DNA from: Ophioceras dolichostomum
Lineage: Eukaryota > Ascomycota > Sordariomycetes > Magnaporthales > Ophioceraceae
Direction of reading: 5' to 3'
Length of the DNA: 64,000 nucleotides
Assembly: GCA_003049485.1 (NCBI GenBank)
Contig: PYST01000131.1
Coordinates: 1-64,000, forward strand
Below the pieces are notes generated by a model. The model made no database searches, was not told the origin of the DNA, and worked only from the letters and a program-made list of their open reading frames with translations. The translations under genes were made by a program, and so were the position numbers. Positions 58,423 through 64,000 of the stretch are shown here, piece by piece. Every line of letters starts with the position of its first letter. Within the stretch, counting starts at the first letter, position 1.

Positions 58423-60601
58423 TCACCTAGGTACCTACCTCAGGCACCTACCTATTCGCTGGGAGGGTGGGGTTGATGTACTGCCTGATGTATGACGTCG
58501 TCGATTCGTCGCTCGTCACCCGTCGCTCGTCACCCGTCGCTCACCGTCGTCGTTCGTCGTAGTCGACAATCACTATTCGGGGTCGCCGGAGTAAAAAGGG
58601 GGTTTGGATATTGAAATACAAGAAACACGAAATGGGCAAGGGGGGAGAGAAGGAAAAAGAAGGAGACTGGCCGTCGGGCTGGCTGACTTACCGACTGAAA
58701 GGGAAGCCTCTTGCGAGGTCGTCCACTCCCTCCATTCTCTCAGGGGCCGCCAGAACGACCCAGGCAGTGTGCGACGATGGATCTAAGCGGCAAAATGATT
58801 GTCTGTAAAACGGATATTCTTTTCATTTTCTTTTTGACTTAGGATTTCTTCCTTTCTTTCTTTCTTCTTTCTTTTTTCTTAAGTATTCCTTGATTTAATT
58901 TTCTTCTCTTTTCTTCTCTCTTTTTCTCTCTCGTTTTCCTTTTTTTATTTTGACGAACATCACTGGTTCAAATCAAGCTCGGGAAGAAGGAAAGAAACAA
59001 GGCCGTCAGCGACAAATGGAGTATTAGGGAAAGAAAGGGTTTATGAATTTCTTTGTTTCATCTTTTTGTGAAGGGAACGGAAAGGGCACACATAGGATAG
59101 GATGCGAACCCAAGTTTGGTTGCTCGGGGTACGCGATGTTTTTCTTTTCCTCTCCTGTTTGAGCAGTTGTTCTTCTTCTGCACTTATGTAGGCCTGCCTC
59201 ATAGGCACAGGTTATGCGATACGACCATCATTTTTTTCTTTTGAGCTTAGGTACCTACCTGACACGGAAGTTCGGCTGGGGGTGATGCATTGTGAATGGC
59301 GACATGATAAGTCCGGTGGTGGTGGTGATGCTGGTGGTGGCGGCGCCCTGCATGGTGCTGCTTGCTTGCGTGCGTTAGCAGTACTCCGCAAGAGGCTGGA
59401 AATCAAAAAGTGCATGTGTGTCGCATAAACTAGCGCGCCTGACAGAAGGTCCTGACCACCACCCTTTTTAAACCCCTTCGCCAGACATCCATCCATCCCT
59501 CCAACTTGGAATTCGTGATGGCGCGAAACGCGCGGACAGGGCGGCGGGATCGGTTGGGTGACACTGGTGAAACATCATGACGAACTGGTTGGATGGATGT
59601 GTCGCTGTATGCGAAGGGCAGGGCGAGCGACACAAGGCGACTGGACGCCAAACAAATTTTTGAATGGGAGCCCGTGGTTGTGGTCAGGCTCTCAGGCTGT
59701 TTTTTTTTTTGGGAAGGAAGAGAGCGCGACCGTGTGGATTGGGGCCTACTGGCTTCTCCAGTGCCGAACGATAGCGGGCTTGGAAGGTGAACGGGGCAGG
59801 GCGGCCCCTGCAATGCTGAACAACTGAAAATGGTGCGATGAGCGATCCCCTCCGTACCCCCCTTTTCTGGGTGGAAGTTCCTGTCAGATCTCACGCTTAG
59901 CTTTCTTATTCTTCCTGGCGGCTCGTGCTCGGGGCTCGTGTTTCGACAACGTCTCAAAAATCAATTGGTTCGAGGCCGCCTCTCGCTCGCTGGAGAAGAA
60001 GTTGTTGTTCGTACGCTGTGGTGGTACTTTGGCAGAGCCGCCTAACCCCGCACACATCGAGATGGCTTCATTTGGGCGAATTCTTCATACGAAGCATCGG
60101 CCTCCCTCCAATGAAACGACGGTTCAATATCCATTGGTGATGATCACTTCCGCTTCGAGTAGCAATCAACAAGATAAAAATCCAGGCAGTCGTTTTGCTT
60201 AATCAGAATTATACGTACAGATACAACTATATGCCACAACAGCCGCAAGGAAAGACTCATTCAAGGACGAAAGGCGGCGATGCAGGTAGGTACCTAGGCT
60301 GTAAAGCTCCATGATAGGCAAACAGAAAAGCAAAGATAAGTAAGTGAGCAGCAGCTAGGTACTAAGTAGGTCTATCGACGGACGTAGTGTAGGTATCGAG
60401 GGCAGCAAAAATCCGACAACAAAATAGAGGTATGAAAGAAGTAGAAGAGAAAACAAGTGAAGAAAATAACCTATGAAAACCACCGCGAACTCGGAGAGGG
60501 AGTACAAGCATCCCATACAAATCCCATCTACCATCCTACACAAAGAGAGCCAATCCCACTCTTCGCCCCCTTTTTCATATCATACTAGGCAGGTACCTAC
60601 T
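58423..60601. other. Convergent 3' region with simple repeats
   Basis: 3' flanks of the acyltransferase and the minus-strand coiled-coil gene. It holds a CGTCGCTCGTCACC tandem near 58499-58555, TTCTT-rich runs near 58855-58945, and TAGGTACC motifs at 58427-58452, 59247-59260, 60285-60298 and 60587-60600. No gene supported. Confidence 0.55.
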
Positions 60602-63600
60602 TTAACCAGTGACCCTCCTAACCCAAAGCGTAGTAGGCTCAAAGGTCGCCTCCCGATCCATCCTCTTGTACGCCCTGTGCAGCTTGATGCCCAGCTCGTA
60701 CTCCTCGCGCTGCACCTCGGCCATCTCGTTCTTGAGCGCCTCCACCTTCCTCCGCTCCACCTCGCGCTTGTGCAACACCTCGGCTGACGCCATTATGTTG
60801 TCGGTCGGCATCAGCTCCGTCATCTGCTTGATGCTGCGGTCGATGTTGATCCGCCTGTTCGCCAGGCTCCTCAGCTGCGCGTTGAGCTGGTCGGCCCTGT
60901 CCTTCGCCGACGACTCGGGAGGGGCAGGGGGGAGGGACTTGAAGACCGACCCGGCGACGGAGGCGATCGACTCCGGGCGCGGCGACTTCCCGTTGCCGCC
61001 GCCGCCAGACCCCACAGGCTTGCGCGACTGTTTGGATGAGGAGGTGCCGGGCTGATCGGAGGACATGGCCTTCGTGATGGCGAGCTTGCCAGTGCCGCTC
61101 TTCCAGTTCCCGGCGTCTTTGAGGCTGATGACGATGGGCTCGTCCTCGCTGCTGCTCGAGGTGCCGCCGCTGCTGACGCCGCTGCTGCGGAGCTTGGGCC
61201 TCCTACGGTCCATGACGCTCTCTTGCTTCACGGCAGGGCTTGGGTGGATGTCCATCAGGGGGACGGTCGGCATCGGCGGCGCGTCGTGCGGGTCGAAGCC
61301 GTCCGTGGACGGGCGGGGCGTCGAGTGCGCCGACGTGGCGTACGTCGTGACGGAGAACCGCGACGGCGGCTGGGTCCAGGGCACCTCGTCTTGTTGCTGG
61401 TGGTGCGGCGGCGAGATTGTCAGCTGCGGGTTAGGCGGCGACGTCGAGGCCTGCTGGTGGTGGTAGTAGTTGCCGTAGTCGTAGTTTTGGAACTGGCTGT
61501 CGTTCTGCGAATACACCGAGCTGATGCTATCCTGCTGCTGATGGTGCGTATGGTGCGGAGACGGCGGCGCGGGCTTGCGTCGAATGGCTGAGGTGGGCGT
61601 CAGGGCCGCGGGGCTCTGAACCAGGTGTGGAGGTGGTGCCGGTGGGCTGCTCGCACCAGCTCCCGCTCCCGTCGTTTCAACAGTGAGCAGGGGAGGAGGT
61701 ACGTCGCCAGCAGAATACGGCGGGCTAGGGTAATCCGCTGCCGGGTCCTGCGTGACGATTGTTGGAGGGGATTGTTGGTGCATTTGCGACGGTAAGAGTT
61801 GGGACGAAGGCACGACCTGTCTTATCGTCTCGCGCGTTTCAGGCCCGACCGGGCTCACAGGGGGGCTAGACATAATGGTGTCCATTCCGGCCCTGATCCC
61901 GGAACCTTGCACCGGACTAGTAGCCATTGGGCTCCGCGTACCCGCCGCTCGCTTAGAGCTCTTTCGGGGAATATTCAGCGGTGCCACGTCGCGGTTCTCA
62001 CGCACTGGCTCCACAAGTGTAGTCCGTCCGCTGGCCCCCTTCCACGGAGGGCGCTCCGCCATCATGTTGCCAGCGGGGTCGTGGACCGGACTTGTCACTT
62101 GCGGTGCCTGCGTCACCGCTTTCTCTGCGCCTCCGGTTGCGAAACCGGGCTGAGCGATCCTCCGCACTCTCTCACCAAAGCTAGCTGAAACATTCCGCGG
62201 CTGGGCTGGTTGCCCTTCGTCGATTCGTCGTAGGCCTTCTGGGTTGGCGCCCAAACCCCTGGCATACTCAGCGGGCTTGACCTGGCTAGGGCGTCCCTTG
62301 TCGCTACTCGTCAACTCTCCCGTCGAAGGGTCCCATCGAACCTCTCCGCCGTGGTATCCCCGCCCAGAGTGTTCGACAGGGCGAGGCTCAGGAGGCTGAC
62401 GCAGGCGTTCACGGGATCTCGTCTCGCGCAGCACGCTGGCAGCGGCGTCCATCTTCTGTCGCCGTTCGCGGCGCATGGATGGGATGTGCCCACCACCGCC
62501 GCGGGCCTGCTGTCCCTGTGGAGGCTGTTCAGGGAACATGTCGGATGGCTCTTCGTCGATCGGACTTATATCCTGCGGTAGCCTGATTTTGATTTTCGTC
62601 AGTACACTTCTGAGCCCCATTGTATTTCCGTTATGTTGTGCAAGTGATCGATCTTTGTTGAGGTCCGGTGATGGTTCTGCGGTGAGGCTAGAGATTGATT
62701 GAGAGGAGAGGGGATGGGGGAGCGAGTGGCTAAACGGCGGGACTTGGACGCGCAACGCAGGGACTCGGGGACAGGAACAAAGAAGCTTTGATAATGCGAG
62801 CGCATCGCCACCAAGTTCGTGCTCGTGCTCAAAGGGAATGCAGTATGCATGTGCGCTTACCCATCCCTCGTCGCAAACGGTTCTGGAGAGCTCGGCGGCG
62901 ATATATCGTCCGCGTCGTAAGTGTAGCTCCTCTTAGGTGGAGCGGGAGTGAAATTCGTCTGGAGCGGGCTCGGCTGTGAGTAAAGCGATGACGCGGGGCG
63001 GAAGCTCGAGTCACGATGCGATTCGGCGTGCTGTGTATTTTGAGGTGGTAATTGTTGGACTGGCGGTGATGGCTGTTGGACTGCAGGTGCCGTGTTGCTG
63101 TGGAGAAAGAGTTTCTGGGTGTTAGTATCGAAGTTGGTGCCTCACTGAAATGGCGTAATTGAGGCAAGTGACGAGGCAGCCAAACAAAGTTTGGTGAAGC
63201 GAAGCCGAGCAAAGAAATATTGGCCACAGGCAGGAAATTGAAGGGAGAATGCGCCAGGAGGGTATTTAGGTTGTCGCAGGCGTTCTGACAGGCTTCAACC
63301 AGCATTATCCCTTCCGTTGTGGACTTGCTATAGTGAAAGGAGCGAGGCCCGGTCCCTTCCCTGGCCGTTCTTGGTGTTGTTCTGGTGCTGGTGACTGTGC
63401 TGAGCGGCGGGGTTGGTCCCAATGCATCAAACAACCATCTATAGCACAGCTGTGAGGCACCTGTGACCACTGACCCGACACACTGACCCGGCACAGGCCA
63501 GTCGGCAGGCTCGGGTGCCGCTGTCTTGCGGCATGGCTCGTCCGGTCGGAACCACGAACACGAGAAAATCTCCAGGGAAATGAACCAAGGTCCAAAAGTC

Positions 63601-63838
63601 CAAAAAGAGCCCGAACCTACCTCTGGTAATACTGCTGCATCATCTGCTGTTCCACGAATTCTCGCGGCGGGCGCGGCGGAGGAGGGCCGCCCTGGATCGA
63701 GTAGCTGTATCCGCCAGCGTACTGCCTCGGTTCTTGCTGCGACTGGTGCTGCTGCTGTTGCTGCTGGAGCTGCTGGAACTGGGGTCGCCCGTGTTTTTGA
63801 GGCACGGCGCCTCTGAATCTGTCCCACATGGCGGGCAT
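60602..63838 (-). CDS. Large Pro/Ser/Gln-rich protein with C-terminal coiled coil
   Basis: Model: exons (minus strand) 63838-63621, 63097-62861 and 62582-60602, 811 residues. The N-terminus (MWDRFRGAVPQKHG) leads into Gln-rich sequence (QFQQLQQQQQQHQSQQ), then Pro/Ser-rich regions with repeated SPP and SPxP elements. An Arg-rich patch (SMRRERRQKMDAAASVLRET) follows. The C-terminal 110 residues form a conserved-looking helical region with heptads (RADQLNAQLRSLANRRINID, then KREVERRKVEALKNEMAE) ending EPTTLWVRR. Introns of 523 and 278 bases are long. The second acceptor was chosen because AATCAG after the branch CTGAC restores the frame. Alternative: a separate gene starting at ATG 62620 (MGLRSVLTKIKIRL), 672 residues. 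The family is not recognised; a scaffold or cytoskeletal role is only a guess. Confidence 0.6.
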
Positions 63839-64000
63839 ACACCTGGCTTGCCTCTCGCTTGCCTCCCGTGTCCCCTGGCCGAAAAGGAGGCCGTCGTGGC
63901 GGCGCGCAACTTGATGGAAGGTCGGATGTTTTTTCTCGTGGTGAAGGCGGGCCGGGCTCAAATTCAATGCACGCTCGATGGCCGCACCACCCGCAAAAAG
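63839..64000. other. Window edge
   Basis: Probably leader of the minus-strand coiled-coil gene. In-frame open sequence without ATG continues upstream to about 63967, so a further 5' exon outside the window is possible. Confidence 0.4.

Overview
The window looks like nuclear DNA of a filamentous ascomycete (Pezizomycotina, probably Sordariomycetes). Genes are split by short introns with GT-AG ends and CTAAC/CTGAC-like branch points. Intergenic DNA is long and rich in microsatellites. The families present are fungal: HET domain, Clr5 domain, Zn2Cys6 regulator with fungal-specific domain, fungal-type annexin, and a BAHD acyltransferase of the trichothecene-acetyltransferase kind. I saw no rRNA, tRNA, intact transposon or CRISPR array. 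Exon models were built by hand from reading frames and splice signals; none was checked against transcripts. Layout. 1-6996 has no convincing gene. 6997-7858 (+) is a small Clr5-domain protein. 10920-12650 (-) holds a frame-broken relic of a HET-domain gene. 13714-26000 is the most gene-dense accessory stretch: an S10 serine carboxypeptidase with a C-terminal membrane anchor, an MFS transporter and a Zn2Cys6 regulator lie in series on the minus strand. They are followed by a small plus-strand protein and a minus-strand amidoligase. 27629-28204 (+) is a CAP/PR-1 protein without signal peptide, and 29103-31439 (+) an apparently intact HET protein. 32187-33770 (-) contains membrane-protein fragments whose frame is disturbed. 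34408-63838 carries a secreted Ser/Thr-rich protein (-), a Q/P/Y-rich annexin (+), a nuclear-looking protein with two C2HC fingers (+), a membrane-anchored protein of unknown function (-), a small secreted cysteine-containing protein (-), a gene-poor stretch of about 8.8 kb, an intronless BAHD acyltransferase (+), and a large coiled-coil protein (-). How the genes may work together. The regulator, transporter, carboxypeptidase and amidoligase could form a small co-regulated locus for making, exporting or trimming a peptide-like compound. This rests only on adjacency and family roles. The Clr5 gene, HET relic and intact HET gene suggest turnover of fungal non-self-recognition genes. The other genes look like independent loci.
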